Source: Rohdeia mirabilis
GTDB lineage: Bacteria; Planctomycetota; UBA1135; GCA-002686595
DNA: 64,000 nucleotides
Direction: 5' to 3'
NCBI GenBank assembly: GCA_007750655.1
Contig: CP036290.1
Span: 496,001 to 560,000, forward strand
The notes beneath the pieces are model-generated. The model had not been told where the DNA came from, did not search any database, and saw only the letters and a program-made list of their open reading frames with translations. The stretch's first letter is position 1; the number at the start of each line of letters is the position of its first letter. Below are positions 8,258 to 17,520 of the stretch, in pieces. Made by a program: the position numbers and the translations under genes.

Positions 8258-10459
8258 ATGCCCGACCACACACCGAACGAGCCCAGCTGGGAGCGCGTGG
8301 AAGAGGTCTTCTACGCCGCCTGCGACATCGACGACGCTGGCGACCGGGCGGCGTACGTGCGCGAGGCCTGTGCCGGCGACGAGGAGCTGCGCGCCGAGGT
8401 CGAGCGCTTGCTCGAGGTGCGCGATGGCGACTCGCAGTTCCTCGAGCCGCCGCCGTTGGTGGCGGCGGACCTCGCCGGGCGCGTCATCGACGACTTCGAG
8501 GTCGTCGAAGAGATCGGGCGCGGCGGCATGGGCGTGGTCTACCGCGCGAAACAGCGCTCGCTCGGGCGCGAGGTCGCGCTCAAGGTCCTGCCGCTCGTGC
8601 TGCGCGGGAACGACGCGGTCTCCGAGCGCTTCCGACGCGAGGCCATTGCGGCCTCGAAGCTGCGCCATCCGGGGATCGCGACGGTGCTCGCGTTCGGCGA
8701 GATCGACGGCACGTTCTACTACGCGATGGAGCTCGTCGAGGGCACGAGCCTGCGCGACGCGATGGACCGAGCGTTCCGCGGCGAACCCGTCGAAGGCGAC
8801 CCGGACCTCATGGACCCGAAGGTCTGCGCCGACCTCGTGCGTCAGATGGCCGAGGCCCTGCACTTCGCCCACGAAGCCGGCGTCATCCACCGCGACGTCA
8901 AGCCGCACAACATCTTGATCGAGCGCGACGGCCGCCCGCGGCTGATCGACTTCGGGTTGGCCAAGTTGCTCGACCTGCGCGGCGTCACGCTCACGGGCGA
9001 CGTCAACGGCACGCCGCACTACATGAGCCCCGAGCAGGCCGACGCGACCCGGCGGAGCGTGGACCGGCGCACGGACGTCTACTCGCTCGGCGCCGTGCTC
9101 TACGAGCTGCTCGCGAAGCGCACGCCGTTCCTCGGCGCGTCCAGCTACGAGGTCCTGTACCGCATCACCCACGACGAGCCGCGGCCCCTACGCAAGGTGG
9201 CGGCCGACGCGCCGCGCGACCTCGAGGTGCTGTGCGCGCGTGCGCTCGAGCGCGAGCCCGACGACCGTCTCGCCTCCGCAGCCGTGCTGGCGGCCGAACT
9301 CGCGCGCTTCGTCGCGGGTGAATCGATCCACGCCGCGCCCCGCTCGGTGGCGCAGCGCGCGCAGCGCAGGGTTCATCGCAGTCGGCGCGGGATCCAGGTC
9401 GCGCTGGTGACGGCTGCGCTGGTGACGCTGTTGGCGTTCGCGCTCTGGCCGGATCCGAAGCCGTCCGCGACCTTCACCGTCCGATTTCTCGGCGACGAGG
9501 GTGTGTCGACACAGGTCGATGTCTTGCAGATCCCGTTCGAAGGCAGAAGGGCCGAGACGCTCCAGTCCTTCGAGTTCGTGGGCGAGGCGTCGATCGAACT
9601 TCCGACCGGGATCCACCGCGTACTCGCGAGCGACGGGGAGGTCGAGTGGGACCACAAGGCGTACTCGGAGACCGGAGGGGACCTCCAGGTCATCTCGTTC
9701 CTGGACGACGCGCGTCTACCCGACGACGAGCTCGTCATCGTGCCGTCCCAGACCGTGAGGTCGTGGAGGACGTACTTCTCTCCGAACGCCGAGCCGCCGC
9801 AGGACAGCGCCGAGGTGGTCGAGACCGCGTCCTTCCGCGTCGCCCCGGACCTCCTCACGTTTGCTCAGGCCCTGGAGGCCATCGGTGCGATCGAAGGTGC
9901 TGCCGCTGCGGCCGAGTTTCGCGCGTGGTTGCTCGCGAAGTTCGAAGGCGCGGAGGACTTCGACGAGGATCGCTTCTTCGACCTCCCCGCGACCTACCTC
10001 GACTTCGATCGTGCACAGAACTGCTTGAGCTACTTCGGCCTACGACTGCCGACCATGGCCGAGGCCGTCGCCCTCGTGCGCGGTGGCGAGGACTGGCTCG
10101 TCGGTGGCATCGTCGACCCGGATGCGACACCTTTGAGGCTGGGATCGATCGAAGTCGAGGGAGTCCTACGGGGCCTCCGGGAGTACTACCGATTCGGAGG
10201 CGCCGTCGGCGAAGGACGACCCCTGGGGCCACTCGGCCTGCGCTATCCACTCGGCAACGTCTCGATCTGGACCTCGACCCCGGTCGAGTATCGCAACGTC
10301 GACGGCGATGTCGTCGGGCTCGGGGAACCGGTCTCCTACGGTGTCTCGTGGTTCGGAGGCGTCTCCAGTCTCACGTTCGAGGAGCCGCACCTGGTCGGTG
10401 TCGGAGACCGCGGCCGCGGCTACGTGACGACGGGCGTCCGCGGCGTACGCGACCTCTAG
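8258..10459 (+). CDS. Membrane Ser/Thr protein kinase with C-terminal degenerate formylglycine-generating-enzyme-like domain
   Basis: The product has 733 residues. Residues 1-75 are a helical N-terminal region typical of planctomycete kinases. The kinase domain (about 80-360) has the P-loop GRGGMGVVY, the lysine in VALKVLP, the catalytic loop HRDVKPHN and the metal-binding DFG in LIDFGLA. One transmembrane helix (VALVTAALVTLLAFALW) lies near residue 380. The outer part ends in a segment resembling the FGE/SUMF1 fold: PATYLDFDRAQNCLSYFG, GLRLPTMAEA, then IWTSTPVEYR and GVRGVRDL. The catalytic cysteines of true FGEs are not evident, so this is probably a ligand-binding or sensor module. It is paired with the sigma factor just upstream. 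Confidence 0.9.
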   Translation: MPDHTPNEPSWERVEEVFYAACDIDDAGDRAAYVREACAGDEELRAEVERLLEVRDGDSQFLEPPPLVAADLAGRVIDDFEVVEEIGRGGMGVVYRAKQRSLGREVALKVLPLVLRGNDAVSERFRREAIAASKLRHPGIATVLAFGEIDGTFYYAMELVEGTSLRDAMDRAFRGEPVEGDPDLMDPKVCADLVRQMAEALHFAHEAGVIHRDVKPHNILIERDGRPRLIDFGLAKLLDLRGVTLTGDVNGTPHYMSPEQADATRRSVDRRTDVYSLGAVLYELLAKRTPFLGASSYEVLYRITHDEPRPLRKVAADAPRDLEVLCARALEREPDDRLASAAVLAAELARFVAGESIHAAPRSVAQRAQRRVHRSRRGIQVALVTAALVTLLAFALWPDPKPSATFTVRFLGDEGVSTQVDVLQIPFEGRRAETLQSFEFVGEASIELPTGIHRVLASDGEVEWDHKAYSETGGDLQVISFLDDARLPDDELVIVPSQTVRSWRTYFSPNAEPPQDSAEVVETASFRVAPDLLTFAQALEAIGAIEGAAAAAEFRAWLLAKFEGAEDFDEDRFFDLPATYLDFDRAQNCLSYFGLRLPTMAEAVALVRGGEDWLVGGIVDPDATPLRLGSIEVEGVLRGLREYYRFGGAVGEGRPLGPLGLRYPLGNVSIWTSTPVEYRNVDGDVVGLGEPVSYGVSWFGGVSSLTFEEPHLVGVGDRGRGYVTTGVRGVRDL

Positions 10460-10683
10460 GTGCTGGACGAAGTGAGTCCTCGGGTTGCTCCGCAGCGTGT
10501 CGGTGAACGCATGCCTTCCAGTGGTCAGCGGCGTCGCAATGTCGAGCAAGCGCTCCTGAGGTCTCGCCGAACACTCTTCCACGCGGCCCTGTCGCCGCGC
10601 TTCCCTGCCACCACCTCCCGCTCGTCGCGACCGACCGGTGTGAACGCCCTGGTCCGTCGAGCTCGTCCTCGCTGCGAACGAAC

Positions 10684-11154
10684 ATGACCACGCTCCCGTA
10701 CACGGCGTCCCTCGCCGCCGTCTTCGATCACTCGGCCGCTGGCGTCTATCGCGCACTCCCTGCCGCCGAGCGGGCGCGCATCGATGCGGAGCTTCGAGCG
10801 CTCCTCTACGCGGGCGTCGGGAAGTCTCCCTCGGGGCCGCCGTGGACCGGTGAGGTGACCGTGATCGACGAGGGCGACGACACGGTGCTCGACATGCAGG
10901 CGATCGCGGCGCTCCAGGACGAGCTCATCGACGACTGGAACTCGAAGTACGACCTGAAGCTGCGCGTCCTGCGTGGTGAGGAAGTAGATCCCACCTGGAA
11001 GTGGGCGTACATCGATGGCGTGCGCGTGCGCGTCCCCAACGACTGGGTCGGCCTCGTCGGCGGCGCTGGCATCGACCCGTTCGCGCTCCTGCCGGACGAC
11101 CTGGGCGAGAACCTCTCCGGTCAGCTGCGCATCCAGATCGCCGTTCGGGGGTGA
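10684..11154 (+). CDS. Hypothetical cytoplasmic protein
   Basis: The 156-residue protein has no recognised family. It has no signal peptide or membrane segment. The N-terminal half is helical (AAERARIDAELRALLYAG). The C-terminal half is rich in Asp and Trp, with segments such as DDWNSKYDLKLRVL, KWAYIDGVRV and ALLPDDLGENLSGQL. An ATG start with an in-frame run to the stop and sensible composition supports a real gene. A 224-base gap upstream shows no other coding signal. Confidence 0.55.
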   Translation: MTTLPYTASLAAVFDHSAAGVYRALPAAERARIDAELRALLYAGVGKSPSGPPWTGEVTVIDEGDDTVLDMQAIAALQDELIDDWNSKYDLKLRVLRGEEVDPTWKWAYIDGVRVRVPNDWVGLVGGAGIDPFALLPDDLGENLSGQLRIQIAVRG

Positions 11155-11302
11155 CGCAACCGGCGATGGCGATGCTCGCGTCTCGCCGACCTACTCTCGG
11201 GTTGTGCACAGCCAACCGTCGCCCAGCGGCGATCGCGTCGTCGCGCGCGTGGTGCTGCGTCCACCCGCCGGTTCGATGCGGTCTCTGCGCGGTCGGAACC
11301 TA

Positions 11303-11463
11303 GTGGTGTGATTCGCTCTGTTGAGGCATTTCGGCGTTCCGTACGGGATGCGATGCAAGGCGCGCCGACGACTCGACTTCGCTGTGAGTCTCGGAGGAGG
11401 CGCAACGCAGCAGCGCGCCCGTACGGGACGATGGAAATGCCCCAAGAGAGCGAATCACACCAC
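11303..11463. mobile_element. MITE-like element with IS630/mariner-type ends flanked by TA
   Basis: Two inverted arms of about 34 bases bound a 161-base segment. The left arm begins GTGGTGTGATTCGCTCT and the right arm ends AGAGCGAATCACACCAC. Beyond a 17-base perfect outer part the match continues with a few mismatches (GTTGAGGCATTTC against CTTGGGGCATTTC). A TA dinucleotide stands on both sides (11301-11302 and 11464-11465), as expected for the TA target duplication of IS630/Tc1-mariner elements. No transposase is encoded. A second inner inverted pair (CGTACGGGA) suggests a strong hairpin. The right end abuts the stop of the peroxiredoxin-like gene at 11463. Confidence 0.75.
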
Positions 11464-12008
11464 TAGGTAGGTGTGGGCGCCCCGCGAGCCTGTCGCACCC
11501 GTTCGAGCAGGTCGCTCCACTTCGGATGGTCGGCCGGCGTTTCCCCGCGGTGGGCGAACGAGACGTCGGCGCCCGCGACGACGAACGCACCGGACAGGAG
11601 GAACGTGTCGCCGACCGGCCGGCCGACGCCGTACATCCGGTGCTTCCAGAAGGCCTTCACGACCTTCAGCGAGAACATCTGACCGAGGCTCGCCCGTCGC
11701 AGCCCGAAGGCCGGATAGAGCCTGCGTTCGGTGTCGGAGACGACCCGCGCCTCCGGCCAGCGGCCCTCGAAGAACTCGTCCGCCTGCTGCACCGTGCCCT
11801 GCGCGACGAGGAGCACCTCGTCCGGGGTCGCCAGCTGGCTGAGTTCGTCGACGGCCTGGCGGCAGAAGGTTCAGCCGTAGTGCCGCAGGAACACGACCGC
11901 CGTCGGCCGCTCGCCGACTTCTTCGCCGAACGTGCTCCCGCTCAGGTTGCGGCCCGCGACGGGTTCACCGCGAACCGCGTCGTCGAGATGGTGGAGGGTG
12001 GCCGTCAT
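11463..12008 (-). CDS. Peroxiredoxin-like (AhpC-TSA_2/PRXL2) protein, candidate selenoprotein with in-frame TGA
   Basis: The frame reads 45 residues from an ATG, meets TGA at 11873-11871, and continues in the same frame to 11463, for 181 residues in all. Around the TGA it reads VVFLRHYG-U-TFCRQAVDEL. This is exactly the thioredoxin-fold redox site of the AhpC-TSA_2 family, where Cys-x-x-Cys is normal, so the TGA replaces the first Cys (U46, C49). The downstream part also fits the family: VLLVAQGTVQQADEFF, VVSDTERRLYPAFGLRR, and DTFLLSGAFVV before AHRGETPADHP. Nine bases past the TGA a 6-bp inverted repeat (CGCCAG/CTGGCG, 11861-11829) could form a bacterial SECIS-like hairpin. The ATG overlaps the stop of the upstream hydrolase gene by four bases. 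The alternative is a nonsense mutation or a sequence error. Confidence 0.7.
11829..11861 (-). promoter_or_regulatory. Possible SECIS-like hairpin just downstream of the in-frame TGA
   Basis: On the minus strand, 9 bases after the TGA codon, CGCCAG pairs with CTGGCG across a 21-base loop that contains G and U residues. Bacterial SECIS elements lie in this position within the coding sequence and are poorly conserved, so the assignment rests mainly on location. Confidence 0.3.
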
Positions 12009-13039
12009 CGCACGATCCTTCGGCCCGGGCGCGCCTGTGGTTTCGCCGGGCGGCTCCATGTGATGGCGTGGGCGGCGACGGCGTCGAGGCACTCCGACCG
12101 CCCGCGCTCGAGATGGGCCGCGTGGTCGCAGCCCGGGACGACGACCTCCGTCAGTTGGTCCTGCTCGAGGCCGATGAAGAGCTCGACGGCGGGGCGCGAC
12201 TCGGCGATCGGATCGAGAGCGCCGCGCAGTACGAGGGTGGGGACGGTGACGCGTGCGGCGTCGAGCTCCTCGAAAGTGGACCAGTCGGACCAGTCCATGC
12301 GCACCGGATCGGTGGCCAGGGCGGCGCGCACGAAGCCCGCGATCGCGCGCTCGGAGATGGCGTCCGGAGTGATGAAGTCCGAGCGCGCGTCCTCGGCCGT
12401 GGTGGGGATGCGCTGGGGGTCGTCGGCGGTGGGGAAGGCCTCGAAATCGCGCTCGTCGCCCGGCCAGCCGTACAGCACCAGCCCCGCCATTGGTTCGGGC
12501 GCGCGTTGGGCCGCGAGTTGGGCGACCCAGCTGCCCAGGGACCAGCCCATCACGGTCGGCCGGCATCCTTCGCGCTCGGTCACCCAGTCAACCACGGCGA
12601 GCAGGTCGGCCGACGCCTCGTCGGGATCGTTGAAGCCGTCGGCGTCGCGTGCGGTGGCGCCATATCCGCGCAGATCGAGCGCGTAGCAGTTCACTCCGCG
12701 CGCGACGAGCCCCTCCATGAACGAGAGTTCCTCGCCCTCCACCGCGAGGTCGAAGTCCGGCACCGCGCTCCACGTCATGCCGTGCACCAGCACGATGCAC
12801 GCGCGCGACTCGGAGGCTTCGCGAACGTGCACCGCGAGCAGTTGACCGTCGTGCTCGACGCGTTCGATCACGGTGTCGGGCGCCGCAGGTTCCTGTCCGG
12901 GACGGGAGTGATCGCACGCCACGAGGGTCGCGAGGACACAGAGCGCGGCCAGCCGCGCCACGGGCCGAGCGTACGAGTCGCGTTGGACGGCACGCGGGGC
13001 GCAGTCAGCGGCGAAGGAGCGCGAGAGTCTTCGATGCAT
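12005..13039 (-). CDS. Alpha/beta hydrolase lipoprotein
   Basis: The 344-residue product is an alpha/beta-hydrolase with a lipoprotein-type signal (LAALCVLATLVAC, lipobox Cys near residue 42). The oxyanion region is IVLVHGMTW and the nucleophile elbow is GWSLGSW. An acidic residue in GALDPIAES and the histidine in GCDHAAHLE complete a likely Ser-Asp-His triad. The family covers lipases, esterases and lactonases, and the substrate is unknown. Its stop overlaps the start of the peroxiredoxin-like gene (ATGA), so the two are probably translated together. The N-terminal extension before the signal core is long, so a start further in is possible. Confidence 0.8.
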   Translation of the reverse strand: MHRRLSRSFAADCAPRAVQRDSYARPVARLAALCVLATLVACDHSRPGQEPAAPDTVIERVEHDGQLLAVHVREASESRACIVLVHGMTWSAVPDFDLAVEGEELSFMEGLVARGVNCYALDLRGYGATARDADGFNDPDEASADLLAVVDWVTEREGCRPTVMGWSLGSWVAQLAAQRAPEPMAGLVLYGWPGDERDFEAFPTADDPQRIPTTAEDARSDFITPDAISERAIAGFVRAALATDPVRMDWSDWSTFEELDAARVTVPTLVLRGALDPIAESRPAVELFIGLEQDQLTEVVVPGCDHAAHLERGRSECLDAVAAHAITWSRPAKPQARPGRRIVR

Positions 13040-13072
13040 GGGACGCAGGCTACCTGGTCGCAGCGCCCGGTC

Positions 13073-13108
13073 CGCACTCCGGCCCGCACTCCGGCCCGCA
13101 CTCCGGGC
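13073..13108. repeat. 12-bp tandem repeat, three units
   Basis: Three consecutive copies of CGCACTCCGGCC (the last with one change) lie in the gap upstream of the hydrolase lipoprotein gene. No function is evident. Confidence 0.6.
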
Positions 13109-13195
13109 CGCGCGCGTCGCTCTCGCGCGTCGCAGTCCACCCGAGCCGCGCGACTCGATTCGTACCCAGGGCTTAGCTCTCGCCCGCGCCCAGGA

Positions 13196-14788
13196 TCAGC
13201 GCCCTTCCGTCGCGCTCCGGACGTCGTCGCGCACGGCCGACCAACCCGCGAGCAGCTGTTCCGTCAGCGCCGCCAGCTCGCCCTCGCGTCCGGTCGCGTC
13301 CGACACGTCGACCAGTTCGAGCGGGTCGTTCGTGTGGTCGTACAGCTCCACGTCGAGCACTTCGTCCCGATCCGCCATGCGCACCCAGCGCGTCAGTCGG
13401 TAGCGCTCGGTCCGCATCGACAGACCGACGCGCATGCGATCGGGAACCGCCCCGCGCGTCTGCTGACTGAACACGGCGCTCTTCCAGGCGCGCTCGGGAT
13501 CGACGAGCAGCGGCGCGAAGCTCGTGCCTTCGAGGTGCGCGGGCAGCGGGAGCCCACAGACCTCGGCGAGCGTCGGGTACAGATCGACCAGTTCGACCAG
13601 CCCGGCCGTGCGGGAACCGGCGCGCGTGACTCCCGGAGCTCGCAGCAACAGGGGTACGCGCGTGTCGAGCTCGACCGTCGTCTTCTTGCACCAGGCGCCG
13701 AACTCGCCGAGCTTGTAGCCGTGGTCGCTCCAGATCACGACCACGGTGTCGTCGGCCAACCCCAGTCGATCGAGCGCGTCGAGCACGAGGCCGACCTGTG
13801 CGTCCACGTACGACGTGGCCGCCCAGTAGGCGCGGCGCAGCTCGCGCGCCAGTTCGTCCGGCAGCGGCCCGTCGGGCACGCCCTCGAACATCCGCAGTTC
13901 GGCACCGTCGAGGATCGCGTTGCTCGGCGCACCGGCAGGGCGCTCGCGGTAGCTGGCGAGTTCGATCGATTCCAGCGGGTAGGCGTCGAAGTAGCGCTGC
14001 GGCGCGACGAAGGGCAGGTGCGGTCGCAGGAAGCCGAGCGCGAGGAAGAAGGGCTCGCGTTCGCCGCCGTTCGAGCCTCCGCCGGAGCGCGCCGCGAACT
14101 CGGTCAGGGCCTCGACGCCGCGGCGGGCCACGAGTCCGTCGTGGAACGTCCCGTCGTCGACGGCGGCCGCCTCGAACGCCCGCCCGCGGGCCGCCACGCC
14201 GATCGCCGAGTCCGCGTACTGGACGACCTCGTCCTTGATCGGCATCCACGGCTCCGACCACGACCGCTCGTCCACGAGGTTGCCGTGGTGGACCTTGCCG
14301 ACGGCGCGCGTGGTCCAGCCGTGCTCCTTGAAGTGCTGCGGCAGCGTCACGACGTCCGGCAGCGTGTCGCGGAAGTGCTGGTCCTGATCGTGCACACCGC
14401 TCGTGTCCGGGCGCACGCCGGTCAGCACGCTGGTGCGCGACGGGCAGCAGCTCGCGAACTGGCAGTAGGCCCGCTCGAACGTCAACGCGCGGTCCGCGAA
14501 CGCCGTCAGGTTGGGGGCGAGCACGTGCTCGGAGCCGTAGGCCGGAAGCTCGCAGCGCAGGTCGTCGATGCTGATGAAGAGCACGTTCGGGCGCGTCGCA
14601 CTCGAGGCGCCGCCCGGCGAATCCCCGGGGGCGCGTCCGTCGTCACCGCCGCCGTCACCGCCGCAGCTCGCGGCGAGCGCCAACAGTGCGAGGGCGGCGA
14701 ACGTGGCGACCGGGCGCGCGTGGCTCGCGGGCCGCTCGCTCCGGCCGCTGGCTGCACGGGTCGGGTCGCAGATGGAGTCGGACTGCAC
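13196..14788 (-). CDS. Exported sulfatase (iduronate-2-sulfatase-like)
   Basis: The 530-residue product is a type I sulfatase, which hydrolyses sulfate esters on carbohydrates or other substrates. The metal-binding start is NVLFISIDDLR (Asp75, Asp76). The active-site signature CCPSRTSVLTG at about residue 114 fits C-x-P-S-R, where the first Cys is oxidised to formylglycine by an FGE. Further conserved pieces are GKVHHG, FLALGFLRPHLPF, WSDHGYKLGE and KKTTVELDTRVPLLLRAPG. The N-terminus has a hydrophobic stretch ending in LALAASCGG, a likely lipoprotein signal preceded by about 28 residues, so the true start could be internal. Sulfatases are numerous in marine planctomycetes that degrade sulfated polysaccharides. 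Confidence 0.9.
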   Translation of the reverse strand: MQSDSICDPTRAASGRSERPASHARPVATFAALALLALAASCGGDGGGDDGRAPGDSPGGASSATRPNVLFISIDDLRCELPAYGSEHVLAPNLTAFADRALTFERAYCQFASCCPSRTSVLTGVRPDTSGVHDQDQHFRDTLPDVVTLPQHFKEHGWTTRAVGKVHHGNLVDERSWSEPWMPIKDEVVQYADSAIGVAARGRAFEAAAVDDGTFHDGLVARRGVEALTEFAARSGGGSNGGEREPFFLALGFLRPHLPFVAPQRYFDAYPLESIELASYRERPAGAPSNAILDGAELRMFEGVPDGPLPDELARELRRAYWAATSYVDAQVGLVLDALDRLGLADDTVVVIWSDHGYKLGEFGAWCKKTTVELDTRVPLLLRAPGVTRAGSRTAGLVELVDLYPTLAEVCGLPLPAHLEGTSFAPLLVDPERAWKSAVFSQQTRGAVPDRMRVGLSMRTERYRLTRWVRMADRDEVLDVELYDHTNDPLELVDVSDATGREGELAALTEQLLAGWSAVRDDVRSATEGR

Positions 14789-14891
14789 GCGTCGAGGCTA
14801 TCAGACGCGGTTCGGCCGACACCGACCCCCCGGCGGCATCGGGAGCGGACCCGTGTGCATCGGTCCACTCGATCCGTGCGAAACTCCGCGC

Positions 14892-15338
14892 GTGCAGGAC
14901 CTCCTCCTCATCCACGCGGCGGCGACGTTCGCGCTCTTCGGGCTCGTCTGGACCGTCCAGCTCGCGATCTACCCCCTGTTCGAGCAGGTCGGCGAGGCCG
15001 GGTTCCATGCCTACCACCAGCGCTACACCCGTCGCATGGGCTTCGTCGTGGCGCCGCTCATGGTCGTCGAACTGGTGACGGGCATCCGGCTCATGTCCCA
15101 GGTCACGCCGGGTGCGTCGATGGCCGTGGAGTGGTCGGCCTTCCTCCTGATCCTGCTGATCTGGGGCACGACGGCGATGGTGAGCGTGCCGCTGCACAAC
15201 AAGTTGGGCGCGCAGTTCAAGGCCAGCACGGCGCGCATGCTGACGGCGACGAACTGGATCCGCACCGGGGCCTGGACGCTGCGCGCGGGGCTGGTCGGTT
15301 GGATGGTCTGGACCGAGTTCATGGCCGACGCCGCCTGA
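14892..15338 (+). CDS. Small polytopic membrane protein
   Basis: A GTG start gives a 148-residue protein with about four transmembrane helices: IHAAATFALFGLVWTVQLAI, RMGFVVAPLMVVELVTG, WSAFLLILLIWGTTAMV and a C-terminal helix around AWTLRAGLVGWMVW. The protein family is not named with certainty. The gene ends four bases before the GTG of the CrtI-like oxidoreductase, so the two almost certainly form an operon. A longer frame extends upstream but overlaps the divergent sulfatase gene and has no hydrophobic start. Confidence 0.75.
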   Translation: MQDLLLIHAAATFALFGLVWTVQLAIYPLFEQVGEAGFHAYHQRYTRRMGFVVAPLMVVELVTGIRLMSQVTPGASMAVEWSAFLLILLIWGTTAMVSVPLHNKLGAQFKASTARMLTATNWIRTGAWTLRAGLVGWMVWTEFMADAA

Positions 15339-15342
15339 CGCC

Positions 15343-16926
15343 GTGGCGCGCGAGGCCACAGCCCCCGAACGCTTCGACGCCGTCGTGGTCGGAGCCGGTT
15401 TCGGTGGCCTGGGCGCCGGACTCGAGTTCGCCGAGCGGGGCTTGTCCACGTGCGTGCTCGAAGCGCTCGTCTACCCGGGCGGGTGCGCGAGCACGTTCAC
15501 GCGCGACGGCTACCGCTTCGAGTCCGGCGCCACGTTGTTCAGCGGCTTCGGCGCCGGCCAGTGGTTCGAGCGGCTGATCGCACGGCACCGGATCGAGGTC
15601 GGGATCGATTGGCTCGACCCCGTGATCGAGTTGCGCACCGTCGGCCTGACGCTCGCCGTCCCGCGCGAGCGCGCCGAGTGGCAGCGGCGGCTGTGCGCGC
15701 TCCCCGGGGCGCCGGTCGACGCGATCGAGCGCTTCCTCGAACGCCAGCGGCGCGTGGCTGACGCGCTCTGGCCGTTGCTCGACGACCCCGACCTGGCATC
15801 GCCGTTCGGTCCGCGCGCGCTCGCCCACCACGCGCGCCGCCTGCACCGCTATCCGCCCCTTCTGAGCACGGTCGGGCGGACGCTGGCCGACATCGCCCGT
15901 CGCGACGGGGTCTGGAGCTTCGAACCGCTGCGCGTGGTCCTCGACGCGCTGTGCCAGATCACGATCCAGACCAGCGCGAGCGAGGCCGAGGCGCCCTTCG
16001 CTCTCGCCACGCTCGACTACCCGTTCCGCGGCACGGGCCACGTCCGCGGCGGGATCGGCGAGTTGGCGCACGGACTGGCGGCAGCGATCGCGACGGCCGG
16101 ACCCGACGGCAGCGGCGTGCGCTACGCCCGGCGGGCCCGCGCGGTCGAACGGGTCCGGGTCGACGGCGAGTCGCTGTGGCGCGTGCGGACCTCGCGCGGG
16201 CAGGTGGAGGCGCCACGGCTCGTCCTGAATCTCCTGCCGCAGGACGCGGCACGGCTGCTCGATGCGGGGGGCGTGGACCGGCGCATCGCGCGAACTCGCC
16301 TCGAGCGCGACGCACGGCGGGTCGCGGACGGCGGGTGGGGTGCCTGCATGCTGTACCTGGTCGTCGACGAGCCCGAGGACGCGCCCGCGAAGCCCCAGCA
16401 CCTCGAACTCGTCCAGGATCCGAGCGCGCCGTTCGTCGAGGGCAACCACCTCTTCATGTCCATCAGCGGTCGCGACGAGAGCGGGGCGACCGGGCTCGGC
16501 CGCGGCGGCCCGCGCGCACCGGCCGGCAGACGCACGGTCACCGTCTCGACGCACGTCCCGCTCGACCGCTACTTGGCGCTCGACGAGCGCGGTCCCGACG
16601 GCGACGCCGCCAGCAGCGACCGCGCCCGGTACGTGATGGAGATCCAGCAGCGCATGGCGCGCGGCATCGAGCACCTCGCGCCGCAGTGGCACGCCGGGAT
16701 CGTTCACCGCCTGCCGGCCTCGCCGCGGACGTTCGCACGCTTCACGGGGCGCTCCGACGGTTACGTCGGTGGAGTGCCGCGGCGCCGCTCGCTCGCGCAC
16801 TACCTGCACATGGGGCCGCGTGTCCTCGGTCCCGGACTGCTGTTGGTGGGGGACTCGACCTTTCCCGGCCAGAGCACGCTCGCGACGGCGCTCGGTGGGG
16901 CTGCGGCCGCGCGCCGCTCGCTCTGA
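15343..16926 (+). CDS. FAD-dependent phytoene desaturase/carotenoid isomerase-like oxidoreductase
   Basis: The 527-residue product opens with the dinucleotide-binding motif [20 protein letters not shown], then the CrtI/CrtO-type stretch [20 protein letters not shown]. The C-terminus has the family's second FAD contact, [17 protein letters not shown]. These proteins desaturate or isomerise carotenoid and related polyene substrates at the membrane. The exact substrate is open: no phytoene synthase lies in the window, and related retinol-saturase-like enzymes share these motifs. A GTG start is used. It is preceded by a small membrane protein gene with a four-base gap. Confidence 0.85.
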   Translation: MAREATAPERFDAVVVGAGFGGLGAGLEFAERGLSTCVLEALVYPGGCASTFTRDGYRFESGATLFSGFGAGQWFERLIARHRIEVGIDWLDPVIELRTVGLTLAVPRERAEWQRRLCALPGAPVDAIERFLERQRRVADALWPLLDDPDLASPFGPRALAHHARRLHRYPPLLSTVGRTLADIARRDGVWSFEPLRVVLDALCQITIQTSASEAEAPFALATLDYPFRGTGHVRGGIGELAHGLAAAIATAGPDGSGVRYARRARAVERVRVDGESLWRVRTSRGQVEAPRLVLNLLPQDAARLLDAGGVDRRIARTRLERDARRVADGGWGACMLYLVVDEPEDAPAKPQHLELVQDPSAPFVEGNHLFMSISGRDESGATGLGRGGPRAPAGRRTVTVSTHVPLDRYLALDERGPDGDAASSDRARYVMEIQQRMARGIEHLAPQWHAGIVHRLPASPRTFARFTGRSDGYVGGVPRRRSLAHYLHMGPRVLGPGLLLVGDSTFPGQSTLATALGGAAAARRSL

Positions 16927-17040
16927 ACGCGGTCGGTCCGCTCGCGACGTGCGCGCGCCATGCACGCGCTCGCTTGCGCGACCACGCCGGTCCATCTACC
17001 GTTCCCGCACTCGCACCGCCTCGCGGTCGGGCCGAGCACC

Positions 17041-17520
17041 ATGCCCAAACCGAAGGAACGAGCTGTCATTGGCTGGCGCGAGTGGGTCGCACTCCCCGAG
17101 TTCGGAGTGAATTCCATCAAGGTCAAGGTGGACACGGGTGCGCGGACGTCCTCGCTGCACGCCTGGGACGTCGAAGAGTTCGAACGCGACGGCGAAGCCT
17201 GGGTCCGCTTCCAGATCCACCCGGAGCAGCGCCGCGAGACGCCGCAGGTCGAGGTCGAGGCGCGGCTCAAGGAGCGCCGCCACGTCCGCCCTTCCACCGG
17301 ACGCCGGCAGCTCCGACCCGTCGTCGTGACCCAGATGGAGATCTTCGGGCAGCGCTTCCCCGTCGAACTGACGCTCGCGAGCCGCGACGCGATGGGATTT
17401 CGGATGCTTCTCGGCCGGCAAGCTCTGCGGCAGCGTTTCGTCGTGGATCCTGCGCGTTCGTACCTCAACGGACGTCGCATCAAGGGCACCGATCGCATCA
17501 CCAGTCCGGCACAACGATGA
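17041..17520 (+). CDS. RimK-associated ATP-dependent zinc protease family protein (retropepsin-like fold)
   Basis: The 159-residue product matches the family annotated as putative ATP-dependent zinc protease (Zn_protease, PF05618). It starts [20 protein letters not shown] and has the signature [13 protein letters not shown], in which Asp-Thr-Gly is the retropepsin-like catalytic motif. Another typical segment is [13 protein letters not shown]. The ATG at 17041 is preferred over an upstream ATG at 16960 because family members begin close to IGWREWV. The stop overlaps the rimK start (ATGA). Members are regularly encoded next to rimK and may act on its glutamylated products. Confidence 0.88.
   Translation: MPKPKERAVIGWREWVALPEFGVNSIKVKVDTGARTSSLHAWDVEEFERDGEAWVRFQIHPEQRRETPQVEVEARLKERRHVRPSTGRRQLRPVVVTQMEIFGQRFPVELTLASRDAMGFRMLLGRQALRQRFVVDPARSYLNGRRIKGTDRITSPAQR

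Noticed and set aside
11463-12008. Two separate small genes divided by a stop codon
   Set aside because: The two parts are in the same frame, together give a full-length family member, and the TGA replaces precisely the redox Cys. A selenocysteine or a recent point mutation explains this better.
12068-15577. Plus-strand open frame of 1169 codons
   Set aside because: It runs antisense through the hydrolase and sulfatase genes and across an intergenic gap. Composition is Arg/Ala/Val-rich and there are no domains.
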